A stretch of 64,000 nucleotides of DNA from Desulfobacteraceae bacterium. Lineage in GTDB: Bacteria; Desulfobacterota; Desulfobacteria; Desulfobacterales; RPRI01. Shown here piece after piece: positions 17,690 to 26,992 of this stretch. The DNA is taken from NCBI GenBank assembly GCA_011391695.1, contig JAABQB010000009.1, positions 1-64,000 on the forward strand. Reading direction: 5' to 3'. Under the pieces are notes generated by a model. The model had not been told where the DNA came from, searched no databases, and saw only the letters and a program-made list of their open reading frames with translations. Made by a program: the position numbers and the translations under genes. How positions within the stretch are numbered: position 1 is the stretch's first letter; each line of letters opens with the position of its first letter.

Positions 17690-18426
17690 GATATCATTCC
17701 AAGTCCCATTCGTGAAAAATACGGCTCCTTTATTCCAAACAATTCTGCATCTGAAATAATTTGTTCCGGAAAGCCTGCTCTGACAATTTTACCGTCTTTC
17801 ATTATTATCAAGCGGTCTGCATGGGCAATCACCTTTTCAAGATCATGTGTTGTAATAATAATTGTACAGCCGCTTTTATGCAGTTCAATTATCTGTTTCA
17901 GCACCTGTCTTGTCCCGGGATAATCGAGATTTGAAAAAGGCTCATCAAAAGTAAGGACATCGGGTTTCATGGCAAGAACACCGGCTATTGCAAGCCGCCT
18001 TTTTTCTCCTCCTGAAAGCAGGTGCGGCCTTGAATCAACCATACATGTAAGCCCTGTAATTCTTAAAGCCTCGGAGGTCCTTTGTTCAATTTCTTTTCTG
18101 CCCAGACAAAGATTTTCAGGACCAAAAGCCACATCCTCACGCACTGTTTCGCCTATTATCTGGGTATCGGAATCCTGAAACACCATGCCGACAATCCGCC
18201 TTGCTCTTACCGGATCTTCAGATACACTGACACCATCCACCATTACTGTTCCGCCAGTCGGGAAAAGGAGCCCGTTTAAATGTCTTAGTAGAGTTGTTTT
18301 CCCTGATCCGTTAGGACCTGCAATAACTATAAACTCACCCTTTTTTACGGAAAAATCAATCTTATCAAGAACCAGGGTGCCGTTTGAAAACATGTGGCTC
18401 AACTCTTTGATTTCAATAATATTCAT
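17677..18426 (-). CDS. bioM: ECF transporter ATPase, probable BioM
   Basis: 249-residue ABC ATPase. Walker A GPNGSGKTT is at about 36-44, the Q-loop is at VFQDSD, the signature LSGGEKRRLAIAG is at about 137, Walker B is LTFDEP, and the switch His is TTHD. It overlaps bioY by four bases (ATGA) and bioN by 13. As the only ATPase in this ECF operon it should energise biotin import. Confidence 0.92.
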   Translation of the reverse strand: MNIIEIKELSHMFSNGTLVLDKIDFSVKKGEFIVIAGPNGSGKTTLLRHLNGLLFPTGGTVMVDGVSVSEDPVRARRIVGMVFQDSDTQIIGETVREDVAFGPENLCLGRKEIEQRTSEALRITGLTCMVDSRPHLLSGGEKRRLAIAGVLAMKPDVLTFDEPFSNLDYPGTRQVLKQIIELHKSGCTIIITTHDLEKVIAHADRLIIMKDGKIVRAGFPEQIISDAELFGIKEPYFSRMGLGMISWLS

Positions 18427-18959
18427 GACCGGCCATTTCCGATTAAAGGCCTGACAGATCTCGCTATAAATGCTGCGGCCGCAATTTTTAACGCATCGCC
18501 GGGAAGAAAAGGTAGCATTCCGACAGCAACAGCCTTATTCAACTCCATTCCCGTAACAACCTTGAGCCATGAAACCCCGAATGCATAAATCAGTGCCGAA
18601 CCGCAAATCATCGCAACCACGTCCTTAAAAACAGTTTTTCTTTTTTCACTAATCAGGCCGGTAATATAAACTGCCGGAAGAAAACCAAGCAGATAACCGC
18701 CTGTCGGCCCGAAGAACCGCCCTATTCCACCGACGCCGCCTGCAAAGACAGGAAGGCCGAATGCTCCGGCAAGAAGGTATATCCCAACGCTTGCAGTTCC
18801 CCACGTTCTTCCAAGCAGGACTCCGGCAAGGAGAATAAAAAGACTCTGAAGAACTATCGGAACCGGACCTATTGGTATCGATATAAAGGCTCCGACTGCC
18901 GTAAGAGCTGCAAGAAGTGAAGCGTACACCATCCTTTGAAGATCTGAATTCTTATTCAT
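18423..18959 (-). CDS. bioY: Biotin transporter S component BioY
   Basis: 178 residues, about six membrane helices. The family blocks are clear: IGPVPIVLQSLFILLAGVLLG near the N-terminus, GIGRFFGPTGGYLLGF in the middle, and LPFLPGDALKIAAAAF at the end. BioY binds biotin with high affinity. The ATG at 18959 is 10 bases past the birA stop. A TTG at 19004 would lie inside birA and is not preferred. Confidence 0.95.
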   Translation of the reverse strand: MNKNSDLQRMVYASLLAALTAVGAFISIPIGPVPIVLQSLFILLAGVLLGRTWGTASVGIYLLAGAFGLPVFAGGVGGIGRFFGPTGGYLLGFLPAVYITGLISEKRKTVFKDVVAMICGSALIYAFGVSWLKVVTGMELNKAVAVGMLPFLPGDALKIAAAAFIARSVRPLIGNGRS

Positions 18960-18969
18960 ATGGTTTTTT

Positions 18970-19902
18970 TCAGTTTGCTCTATCTGTGTGAAAACAATCC
19001 CCAAACAGTACAGTTTTTATACAACCGTCGGGCTGTTTTAAAAGCAGAGAGCCGTTGTCATCAATATCAATTGCGGTTCCATGGAATTCTCCGGAAGTGG
19101 TAACAATTGTTACCTCTCTGTTCAAGGTCGCCGTATTTTCCTTCCATTGAAGCATAACATTATCATAGTTACCTTCTTTAACTTTTTTTTCAAATAAATT
19201 CAGGAAGCTGTCCAATATTTCTTTTCTTGACACATTTCTGCCAACAAGACGCTTCAGGGAAGTTGACATCGGCTCTTCCCGGACAGGATCATTATTTACA
19301 TTAACGCCTAAGCCAATATTTATAAATGAAACCAGATCTCCTTCTGCCTCCATTTCTGAAAGCATCCCCGATAGTTTTCTGCCGCCAACCAGTATATCAT
19401 TGGGCCATTTCACCATGGCTTCTATTCCGAACATATCTCGCAATGTTTTCACAAGAGCAACGGAAACCATAAAATTAACTCTTGAGCTCATTATGAGGGG
19501 AATATCAGGCCTTATCACAACAGTAAAATAAAGCCCGCCTTCATCAGACAGCCAGATCCTTTTTAAACGCCCGCGCCCCATTGTCTGGCTCCCGGCAATG
19601 ACCACAGTAAATGAAGGGCACCCTTTGCGGGCAAGATCCCTTGCAATATCCATTGTCGAAGAAACTTCAGTATAATAACGGATATATTTCTCTCTTTCCG
19701 GAAATTCCCATGGATAAAGAGCATCCGGCGAGCTTACAAGCTGGTATCCGATTGGAGTTGATCTTATATCATAACCGGCTTCTAAGAGTTTATGTATGTG
19801 TTTCCATATGGATACTCTCGAAATACCAAGAAGAGCGCTTATTGTTTCACCGGAAACTATTCCGCCTTCAGCCTTGAGAATATTTAAGATACGTCCCTTC
19901 AT
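18970..19902 (-). CDS. birA: Bifunctional biotin-[acetyl-CoA carboxylase] ligase / biotin repressor BirA
   Basis: 310 residues. The N-terminal winged HTH (about 1-60, VSGETISALLGISRVSIWKHI) indicates a DNA-binding, bifunctional type. The ligase core has SSTMDIAR, GRGRLKR (biotinoyl-AMP loop) and KWPNDIL. It attaches biotin to carboxyltransferase carrier proteins and probably represses this operon when biotin is plentiful. I could not find a convincing BirA palindrome in the 19903-20026 gap. Confidence 0.95.
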   Translation of the reverse strand: MKGRILNILKAEGGIVSGETISALLGISRVSIWKHIHKLLEAGYDIRSTPIGYQLVSSPDALYPWEFPEREKYIRYYTEVSSTMDIARDLARKGCPSFTVVIAGSQTMGRGRLKRIWLSDEGGLYFTVVIRPDIPLIMSSRVNFMVSVALVKTLRDMFGIEAMVKWPNDILVGGRKLSGMLSEMEAEGDLVSFINIGLGVNVNNDPVREEPMSTSLKRLVGRNVSRKEILDSFLNLFEKKVKEGNYDNVMLQWKENTATLNREVTIVTTSGEFHGTAIDIDDNGSLLLKQPDGCIKTVLFGDCFHTDRAN

Positions 19903-20026
19903 TTCGCCCTCTTAGGGTATCTAACTTAAACAATTAATATAATTACCAGATAAAAGATCGGTATGATTTTCGTTAGCTATTAGCTTCAACATGGTTAACG
20001 AAACGGCTAAAAAAAGTCAATCGCTA

Positions 20027-20920
20027 TTATTCTTCTGGCCTGTTTTCGATAAGAGTTGAGATGATTTGAGGAATATATTCTCCTGCCCTGCTTGTCAAAA
20101 ACCTGCAGGCTCCCGCACCTTTGTGCCCTCCCCCGCCAAATTTTGAAAGCATTTTTCCAATATTTACTCTGCATTTTGGGTTAAAAATATTATGCCCTGC
20201 ACTCAAGGCTATTTTTTGCCGTTCAGGATCATCGTATCGTATTCTGACGCTTACAACCGCTTCTGAAAAAAGCGAGTAAACCAGAAAACGGTTTCCTTCG
20301 GGCGCTTTATCGTATGAACGCAAATCGGTTATTGATACATTTTTATTTAAAACTGTGTTTTCTGATAACACAGTTTTATAAATTCTGTTCTCTTCAACAA
20401 CAGCCCTGCATCTTTCTTTTACTTCCGAATCATTGATCACGCCCGTTATATCATGCTTCATCAACAGACCAACCAGTCTGTTCCAGTAAGGCTCTTCTGT
20501 GACACCGCGATTTGAAACAGTCATTGAAATAAGAATATATGGATATGCTTCAGGATGAAGCACTTCATCTATTGATAAACATGCTGAATCTATTTTATCT
20601 GTTTCTTTAACAAGCTGCTTGTAATCTCTTTTAATTTTACCTTTATAATAAGAATAAACAACTCCTGCTGCTGAAGGTGCTTTTTTAAAAGATCCGGTAT
20701 AGGCACTGCCAATTCTGTTTGATTCATGATGGTCAAACCATACTGAGCATCTATCATCAAAAGGGAGGTTAGCCATTATATCTCCCTCTTTTATTTCGAT
20801 CAGCCTGTTCTGTATTTCGTGCGGCTCAACCCACTTTATGCTCTCTGTTATCTTTTCTGCTTCGCATATCAGGACAGCACAAACAATACCGTCAAAATCA
20901 GGTCTTGTGACTATTCTCAT
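20027..20920 (-). CDS. DHH-family phosphoesterase
   Basis: 297 residues. Metal-binding motifs of the DHH superfamily are present: RPDFDG near the start and WFDHHES at about residue 62. A DHHA1-type C-terminal domain carries the GGGGHKGAGA loop. Related proteins hydrolyse oligonucleotides, cyclic dinucleotides, pAp or polyphosphate; the substrate cannot be chosen from sequence. It stands alone between birA and the etf terminator. Confidence 0.88.
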   Translation of the reverse strand: MRIVTRPDFDGIVCAVLICEAEKITESIKWVEPHEIQNRLIEIKEGDIMANLPFDDRCSVWFDHHESNRIGSAYTGSFKKAPSAAGVVYSYYKGKIKRDYKQLVKETDKIDSACLSIDEVLHPEAYPYILISMTVSNRGVTEEPYWNRLVGLLMKHDITGVINDSEVKERCRAVVEENRIYKTVLSENTVLNKNVSITDLRSYDKAPEGNRFLVYSLFSEAVVSVRIRYDDPERQKIALSAGHNIFNPKCRVNIGKMLSKFGGGGHKGAGACRFLTSRAGEYIPQIISTLIENRPEE

Positions 20921-21010
20921 ATATCCCTCAAAAGGTTTAATATTGGTAAAAACGCGCTTTTTATAAATCCGTAGAAATTTATAAACTGTATTGGATTTCC
21001 TCGCAAGAAA

Positions 21011-21050
21011 AGAAATAAAATAGCCGGTTGCCTAAAAAGACAACCGGCTA
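21011..21050 (-). terminator. Rho-independent terminator of the emo-etfBA operon
   Basis: A perfect 10-base stem (TAGCCGGTTG at 21021-21030 and CAACCGGCTA at 21041-21050) with a 10-base loop. On the minus strand it is followed by a T-rich run (TTTTATTTCT). It lies 29 bases after the etfA stop. Confidence 0.9.
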
Positions 21051-21078
21051 AAATAGGTGTGGTCTATTTCGAGTTGTT

Positions 21079-22056
21079 CTACTTCATCTCATTGATTTTT
21101 TCTGTCAATAGAGGAACAAACTCGAGCAAGTCTTCAACAACTCCAATTTCAGCAACCTGGAAAATGGGAGCTTTAGGATTCTTGTTCACGGCAACAATAA
21201 AAGGTGAGCCCTTGATTCCGCCAAGATGCTGGAATGAACCGCTTATACCAAGAGCCATGTACACTTTTGGTTTGACAGTCTGCCCGGAAGTTCCTACCTG
21301 GCGTGATTTTTCAAGCCATTTGGCATCAACGATGGGCCGCGAACATGACACGTCACCACCGACTGCTTTTGCAAGCTCTTTGATAATGTCGATATTTTCC
21401 TGCTCGCCTATACCTCTTCCGACAGAAACAAGAATTTCTGACTTAGTAATATCGACATCCCCGACTTCGGCCTGTAAAACTTCAACGTAGCGCCGCGCAC
21501 CGCCAGGCAGACCTCCGGTTGTGGCATCTGCTGTTTTATCAATAACTGTTCCATCCGCACCACCGGGTTCAACCGCACGGAAAGAGCCAGGACGTATTGT
21601 AATCACAGCTCCGCCGGAAATATCACAAAGAACATGCGTGCTCACCTGGCCGCTGTATTCCTGGCGGACAGCCTTTAGTTTTCCGCCTTCGATCCCGTCA
21701 AAATCAACCGCATCCGGAACATATACGCCTTCTAATTTTATGGAGAGTCCAGGGCCGATATCCATTCCAAAAGGATCGAGCGCAAAAATGACAGCGCTTC
21801 CTTTAGGAATAACACGTGTAAGAAGACCGCGAATCACTTCAGCATTAGGATATGAAAGCGAATCATTATCAATCTTCCAAACCTCTTTGAAAGAAGCGAT
21901 CAGGCTGTTGCATACCGCGTCTGTTTTACTGCCAACAACAATAGCTGTCAGAGAAGCTGCAGGATCAATTTTTCCTGCGGCTGCAACCATTTCAAGGGCT
22001 GTATCATCGATAACCCCGTCCTTATGTAATATATATGCAAAGATCTGAAGGGCCAT
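21079..22056 (-). CDS. etfA: Electron transfer flavoprotein alpha subunit
   Basis: 325 residues. The C-terminal FAD domain is clear: SVGRGIG, RQVGTSGQTVKPKVYMALGISGSFQHL and IVAVNKNPKAPIFQVAEIGVVEDL. With EtfB it accepts electrons from acyl-CoA dehydrogenases. The start overlaps the etfB stop by one base with AAAGGAGG ahead of it. It is the last gene of the operon and is followed by a strong terminator. Confidence 0.97.
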   Translation of the reverse strand: MALQIFAYILHKDGVIDDTALEMVAAAGKIDPAASLTAIVVGSKTDAVCNSLIASFKEVWKIDNDSLSYPNAEVIRGLLTRVIPKGSAVIFALDPFGMDIGPGLSIKLEGVYVPDAVDFDGIEGGKLKAVRQEYSGQVSTHVLCDISGGAVITIRPGSFRAVEPGGADGTVIDKTADATTGGLPGGARRYVEVLQAEVGDVDITKSEILVSVGRGIGEQENIDIIKELAKAVGGDVSCSRPIVDAKWLEKSRQVGTSGQTVKPKVYMALGISGSFQHLGGIKGSPFIVAVNKNPKAPIFQVAEIGVVEDLLEFVPLLTEKINEMK

Positions 22057-22847
22057 TATTTAATACCTCCTTTGGATTTTAATAGTTCGATCAGTTTTTC
22101 AACTTTTTCTTCAATGCTTCCCTCAAGGAGTTCAGCGCCTTTCCCAAGCGCGGGCACAAAATAATCGACCTTTGAGATTTTAGCTGACGCCTTTCCCACT
22201 GAAGCGGAATTTACTCCGAGCTCGGATGCACCATGAACCGGAATCTCAACAGATGCTACTTTCCTGATTCCTCTGATGCCGACATAGCGTGGTTCATTTA
22301 TACCGGTCTGAATTGAAAGAACGCACGGAAGATCTATTTCGTTTATTTCCTGGTTTCCGCCGGCAATTTCACGGCCTATCTTTATTTTTTTATCGTCAAG
22401 GAGTTCTATGCGATTTACAAGGGAAGCATACGGCCAGTCAAGCATTGCGGCGAGCATGCCGCCAATCTGACCGGCTCCGTCATCAGCCTGTGCCCCGGTG
22501 AAAACGAGATCATATTTGCCTTTAATAATTTCAGATTTCAAAATTGTCGCAAGCCCTTTTCCATCTGAACCTGTAAAAGCATCATCGGAAAGCAGTATGC
22601 CTTTATCAGCACCCATGGCCATTTCTCTTCTCAGCACTTCTTCCGACTCGGCATCACCTACAGAAACAACTGTAACGCTTCCTCCAACCTTGTCCCGAAT
22701 CTGAATAGCTTCCTCAACAGCATAATTATCCCACTCGTTAACCGAATAGACGAGATCGCCCCTTTCTATATCCGAACCGGAGCTGTTTACGCTGATTTCG
22801 TTTTCAGCAGTATCGGGGACTCTTTTAACACAAACCAAAATTTCCAT
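22056..22847 (-). CDS. etfB: Electron transfer flavoprotein beta subunit
   Basis: 263 residues. MEILVCVKRVPDT at the N-terminus, the GAQADDGAGQIGGMLA nucleotide block and the YVGIRGIRKVASVEI block are typical. The ATG at 22847 has GGAGGG four bases upstream; the TTG at 22859 overlaps that site. Whether this ETF bifurcates electrons cannot be told here, but its linkage to an EMO-type oxidoreductase and two acyl-CoA dehydrogenases suggests simple transfer to quinone. Confidence 0.96.
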   Translation of the reverse strand: MEILVCVKRVPDTAENEISVNSSGSDIERGDLVYSVNEWDNYAVEEAIQIRDKVGGSVTVVSVGDAESEEVLRREMAMGADKGILLSDDAFTGSDGKGLATILKSEIIKGKYDLVFTGAQADDGAGQIGGMLAAMLDWPYASLVNRIELLDDKKIKIGREIAGGNQEINEIDLPCVLSIQTGINEPRYVGIRGIRKVASVEIPVHGASELGVNSASVGKASAKISKVDYFVPALGKGAELLEGSIEEKVEKLIELLKSKGGIK

Positions 22848-22917
22848 TTTACCCTCCAAATGTCAGTTTCTTTCAATCGATTTGCAGGCATACATATTAA
22901 TACAGTGCCTGCTTGGT

Positions 22918-24987
22918 TTATTTATCTGCAATATGGGCCTCGATCAGTTCCGCAAGATCGATTGCCTCCATTTTTCCTTCCATTCCGCTAACCTTGATTG
23001 CATCCTCAATATTAACCATGCAGAAGGGACAAGCCGTAACAATAACGTTCGCGCCGGCCTTCTTTGCCATTTCCACCCTTACGACGCCCATTCTCTGTTC
23101 TTCTTCGGGTTCATAGAAAAGCATCAGCCCTCCGCCGCCGCAGCAGAATGAACGGTCTCTGCATTTTTCCATATCGACCCTCTTGATCCCGGAAATAGCG
23201 TCGATGGCAGCTCTTGGATCTTCATAAACATCATTGTGTCTTCCAAGATAGCACGGGTCATGGTAAGTATATACCTTGCTCACGTCCTCAATGCCTTTTA
23301 ACTTAATCTTTCCCGATTCAACACATTTAACTATTGTCTGACTGATATGCTCAACAGGGGGGAGCCCGCTGTAATCATTCTTCAAGGCATTAAATGCATG
23401 CGGGTCTGAAGTCACTATTTTCTTCACTCCTGAATTGACAATCTCCTCGGTGTTATTGGTCTTTAAATCCTGAAAAAGCATCTCTTCCCCGAAGCGCCTG
23501 ACCTCGTTTCCGCTGTCCTTTTCAAGAGAACCCAGTATCCCGAAATCAATTCCTGCAGCAGATAATATTTTTGCGGTCGCACGCCCTATGTTTTGCATCC
23601 TGTCGTCAAAGGATGTGATGCTGTCGACAAAATAGAGTGTTTCCGCCTCATCACCTTTTTCCAGCATCTTTACATTACATCCATCCGGTAAACCCTTGGT
23701 CCAGTCCGCACGTTTTTTCTCCATCTTACCCCATGGATTACCGCGTTTTTCAAGGGCGCTTAATGGTTTTTGAAGGGATTGGGGGACCATTCCTTCATCA
23801 ACCATGCCTCTTCTTAAATCGACTATCTTATCTATATACTCGATCATGATCGGGCATTCCTGTTCGCAGGCACCGCAGGTTGTACAAGACCAGATTTCAT
23901 CCTCACTGAAAATGTTTCCGATGAGAACCTCATCCATCTTCTCCGCACTCCCGAAAAGAGGATATTTTTTAAAAGAATGATCCCGCCCCTTTATCGAAAT
24001 AAATCTCGGCGAGAGCGGGCGCCCGACTGTATTTGCAGGACACTGGTCTGAACATCTGCCGCAATCGGCACATGAGTAAAAATCAAGAATGTGCTTCCAG
24101 GTAAAATCTTCTAGTTTTTTGACACCGAAAGAAGCAATTTCGTCAAGTTTGCTCTCGTCAACACCGTATCTGACAGGCTTTATGTTCCCCCTGTTAAGGC
24201 GCATAAAGAAGACGTTAAAAATTGAAGTAATAACATGAAAGTGCTTTCCCATTGGCAGAAAACAAAGGAAAAAGAAAAAAGTAAGATCATGTAGAAAATA
24301 AGAGCCCAAATGGATTGTTTGCAGGCTTTCAGAAGAAGCGCCAAGCAGCATGTTTTTAAACACCCAGACCAGTGTGCCCGGAGCGAGAAAATCAGCTTCT
24401 GAGCCTGATATAGCCTGAGCAGCTACAAAACTGGCTTCAAAAAGGCTTTCTGAAATCATAAGCGTTGAAATAACACCTAAAACAAATACAGCTTCTGCCG
24501 TATGATCTTTGCCGTATTTTTCCGGAACAGCATATCTTTTCGGCCTGAAAAAGCCTCTGCGTACCGCCGCAATAATACAAGCGGCAAGAACCATTGTCGC
24601 TGCATAATCCTTTAATATATCGTAAAAATGTCCGATTATTCCTTCAAATCCGGGCAGAATAAATCCATCCCAGAAACCTATAACAACAAGAGAGGTTGAT
24701 CGGACAGAAAGGATTATAAAACCGGCAAATATAATTATATGAAGCACACCTGCCAGCATATATCTTGGCTGGCGATACTGAATGAGCCATAATTTAATCA
24801 GACCGGTAACTCGTTCAGGAATACGGTCGAACCGGTAATCTGGAGATGCTTTCAACAGCGGCATAACTCTCTTTTTCATAATAATAATGAATAGACTTAT
24901 ACCTATAATGGGTATCAGAATTGAAAATATTATGGTTGGAATCCCAAATACCGATGCGCCAGCCGGAGAGATCAGAGCCGTTTCCAT
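22918..24987 (-). CDS. Membrane FeS oxidoreductase, probable ETF:menaquinone oxidoreductase (EMO/DUF224 type)
   Basis: 689 residues. An N-terminal membrane part (about 1-270) has five or six helices like the NarI/HdrE cytochrome b domain. Then come two 4Fe-4S motifs, CADCGRCSDQCP near residue 300 and CTTCGACEQECP near 365. The C-terminal part has two Cys-rich CCG-type blocks (HDPCYLGRH and FCCGGGG...CPFC). EMO proteins of this family take electrons from EtfAB to menaquinone in fatty- and aromatic-acid oxidisers. It begins the emo-etfB-etfA unit behind a FadR-type operator. Confidence 0.9.
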   Translation of the reverse strand: METALISPAGASVFGIPTIIFSILIPIIGISLFIIIMKKRVMPLLKASPDYRFDRIPERVTGLIKLWLIQYRQPRYMLAGVLHIIIFAGFIILSVRSTSLVVIGFWDGFILPGFEGIIGHFYDILKDYAATMVLAACIIAAVRRGFFRPKRYAVPEKYGKDHTAEAVFVLGVISTLMISESLFEASFVAAQAISGSEADFLAPGTLVWVFKNMLLGASSESLQTIHLGSYFLHDLTFFFFLCFLPMGKHFHVITSIFNVFFMRLNRGNIKPVRYGVDESKLDEIASFGVKKLEDFTWKHILDFYSCADCGRCSDQCPANTVGRPLSPRFISIKGRDHSFKKYPLFGSAEKMDEVLIGNIFSEDEIWSCTTCGACEQECPIMIEYIDKIVDLRRGMVDEGMVPQSLQKPLSALEKRGNPWGKMEKKRADWTKGLPDGCNVKMLEKGDEAETLYFVDSITSFDDRMQNIGRATAKILSAAGIDFGILGSLEKDSGNEVRRFGEEMLFQDLKTNNTEEIVNSGVKKIVTSDPHAFNALKNDYSGLPPVEHISQTIVKCVESGKIKLKGIEDVSKVYTYHDPCYLGRHNDVYEDPRAAIDAISGIKRVDMEKCRDRSFCCGGGGLMLFYEPEEEQRMGVVRVEMAKKAGANVIVTACPFCMVNIEDAIKVSGMEGKMEAIDLAELIEAHIADK

Positions 24988-25014
24988 TTTTACTTTCCTT
25001 CATATTTCAAATAT

Positions 25015-25056
25015 ATTATAACATATAACAATGAATGAATACTCATTCATTGTTAT
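25015..25056 (-). promoter_or_regulatory. FadR-type operator and promoter of emo-etfBA
   Basis: A perfect palindrome with 14-base arms and a 4-base centre spans 25025-25056. Its core TGAATGAATACTCATTCA fits the Bacillus FadR consensus TGAATGANTANTCATTCA at every fixed position. A perfect minus-strand TATAAT lies at 25020-25015, so the palindrome covers the -35 region. That geometry fits repression. The emo start is about 28 bases further downstream. Confidence 0.85.
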
Positions 25057-25109
25057 CAGACAGATTTTCTTGCTGTCAAGAAAATATTTTTGTTGGAAAT
25101 GATTCCAAT

Positions 25110-26894
25110 TCAATAAGGATACCTCTGGGTCTTTATTATCTTTTCAGCGATAATCCGCCTCATAGGAATGGTGTTTATAGGCATGTAAGAAGCAAGCCTG
25201 TCAATAGTTTCATACTTCTGATAAAGGGTTTCACCAGCTTCAACAAAGGCAAACACCTGTTTTGCCCGGCTTGCGATCTTTGGAATAACATCGTTTATAT
25301 AAACCTTGACCGCGGCAATGTGGTATTCGGCCTTTTGTTCACCCTTAGAATCAAGCATTTTCCTTGCTCTTAAAAGTCCGCTTTCCATGGCATAAATCAT
25401 TATTATCATATCAGCAAGCATTGCCATAACTTCCTGTTCCTCTGCGATATTTGACAAAAGCTTGGTTACCGCCGCTCCACAAGTCATGAGATGAATTTTT
25501 TTGCATATCTTAACCATATGTTCCTGCAAAGATAATGGAGATTCATCATGTTTAAAACTCCCGGCAGAATCTGTTTTCATTTCGCTTTCAAGCTTGGCAA
25601 GGGCATTCATAACCGGAAGCCTGTTCTGCAATCCTCTTTTCACAACTGTTCCTGGAATAAGGAGACGGTTTACCTCGTTTGTCCCTTCAAATATCCTGTT
25701 TATTCTTGAATCCCTGTACATGCGTTCAGCCGGATACTCGGTGATGTAGCCATTCCCTCCGAATATCTGAACAAGTTCATCCACACAAAAATCAAGGCAC
25801 TCGCTTCCAAATACCTTTGCGATAGAACACTCTACGGCATATTCTTCAATCGCCTTTGCATTCTCTGCGCCATCCTTCTTACCCTTTTCATCAAGAACAC
25901 CGAGCCTGTCATCAATAGCCGCGGCAGTGCGGTATGCAAGTGACTCTGCCATGTATGTCATAATACTCATGTCGGCCAGCTTGTTTTTTATCATCCCGAA
26001 AGAGCTTATCTTTCTGCCAAACTGTTCTCTCATGTTCGCATACTTGGCAGCTTCGGATATTGCTACCTTGCTTGGCCCGACCACGCTTGCTCCAAGCTTC
26101 AAGCGGCCAATATTAAGAACATTAAATGCGATCTTGTGCCCCTGGCCAATCTCAAAAAGCACATTTTCAGCAGGAACAACACAGTCTTTCAAAATCACCG
26201 GAGTAGTTGAAGATCCCTTTATTCCGAGTTTCTTTTCTTCCGCACCGCTTGATATCCCCGTGAAACCGCGCTCTACAATAAATCCGGTGAATTTATCACC
26301 ATCAACCTTTGCATATATTATGAAAACATCCGCCCAGGCGCCATTTGTTATAAATATCTTTTCTCCGTTCAAAATATAATTCTTGCCGTCGCTGGATAGA
26401 ACAGCAGTGGATTGTGAATTAAGCGCATCCGATCCGGCACTCGATTCGGTAAGGCAGTATGCGGCAATCAATTCACCGGAAGCAAGTTTCGGGAGATATT
26501 TTTTTTTCTGATCCTCGGTTCCAAAAAAAACAATAGGAAGTGTTCCGATCCCTGTATGGGAAGAATGCGTAACAGCAAAAGAGGCTCCGGCACCCATAGC
26601 CTCTGTCACAAGGCAGGTACTTATTTTATCCATTCCCTCGCCGCCGTATTCTACAGGAATATCTATCCCGTTAAGTCCCAGTTCCCCTGTTTTTTTTATC
26701 AGGGAGCGGGCAAAAGATTCTTTTTTTTCCTCTATCCGTTCAATGTTGGGTATAATCTCTTTTTTTACGAAAGCGACAGCGCTTTCGTAAACCATTTTGT
26801 GTTCCCGGCTTATATCTTCAGGGATAAACACGTCTTCGGGCAAAACATCTGAAATAAGAAATTCCCCGCCTATAAATATTTTTCTATCGGCCAT
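25110..26894 (-). CDS. Acyl-CoA dehydrogenase (C-terminally extended)
   Basis: 594 residues. The core family spans about 30-420, with FAD/substrate signatures YCLTESSAGSD and the end block IFEGTNEVNRL, which holds the probable catalytic Glu. About 170 extra residues at the C-terminus give a VLCAD-like length. It oxidises an acyl-CoA at C2-C3 and passes electrons to ETF. The ATG at 26894 follows a GGGAG site. It is the last gene of the fadR-acd-acd unit. Confidence 0.93.
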   Translation of the reverse strand: MADRKIFIGGEFLISDVLPEDVFIPEDISREHKMVYESAVAFVKKEIIPNIERIEEKKESFARSLIKKTGELGLNGIDIPVEYGGEGMDKISTCLVTEAMGAGASFAVTHSSHTGIGTLPIVFFGTEDQKKKYLPKLASGELIAAYCLTESSAGSDALNSQSTAVLSSDGKNYILNGEKIFITNGAWADVFIIYAKVDGDKFTGFIVERGFTGISSGAEEKKLGIKGSSTTPVILKDCVVPAENVLFEIGQGHKIAFNVLNIGRLKLGASVVGPSKVAISEAAKYANMREQFGRKISSFGMIKNKLADMSIMTYMAESLAYRTAAAIDDRLGVLDEKGKKDGAENAKAIEEYAVECSIAKVFGSECLDFCVDELVQIFGGNGYITEYPAERMYRDSRINRIFEGTNEVNRLLIPGTVVKRGLQNRLPVMNALAKLESEMKTDSAGSFKHDESPLSLQEHMVKICKKIHLMTCGAAVTKLLSNIAEEQEVMAMLADMIIMIYAMESGLLRARKMLDSKGEQKAEYHIAAVKVYINDVIPKIASRAKQVFAFVEAGETLYQKYETIDRLASYMPINTIPMRRIIAEKIIKTQRYPY

Positions 26895-26992
26895 TTTAAA
26901 TCTCCCTGTAAACAAAGGTTGATGTATATGTTAACATTCACAACCTGTTTGATCCGCCGCGGCGGAGATTTCCTGGGATTCAGCGTAATTAT

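Noticed and set aside
18960-19004. TTG start for bioY inside birA
   Set aside because: No SD ahead; the BioY-like sequence starts after ATG 18959.
19903-20026. BirA operator in front of birA
   Set aside because: Only a 5-base inverted repeat (CGTTA/TAACG) with a long spacer; too weak to call.
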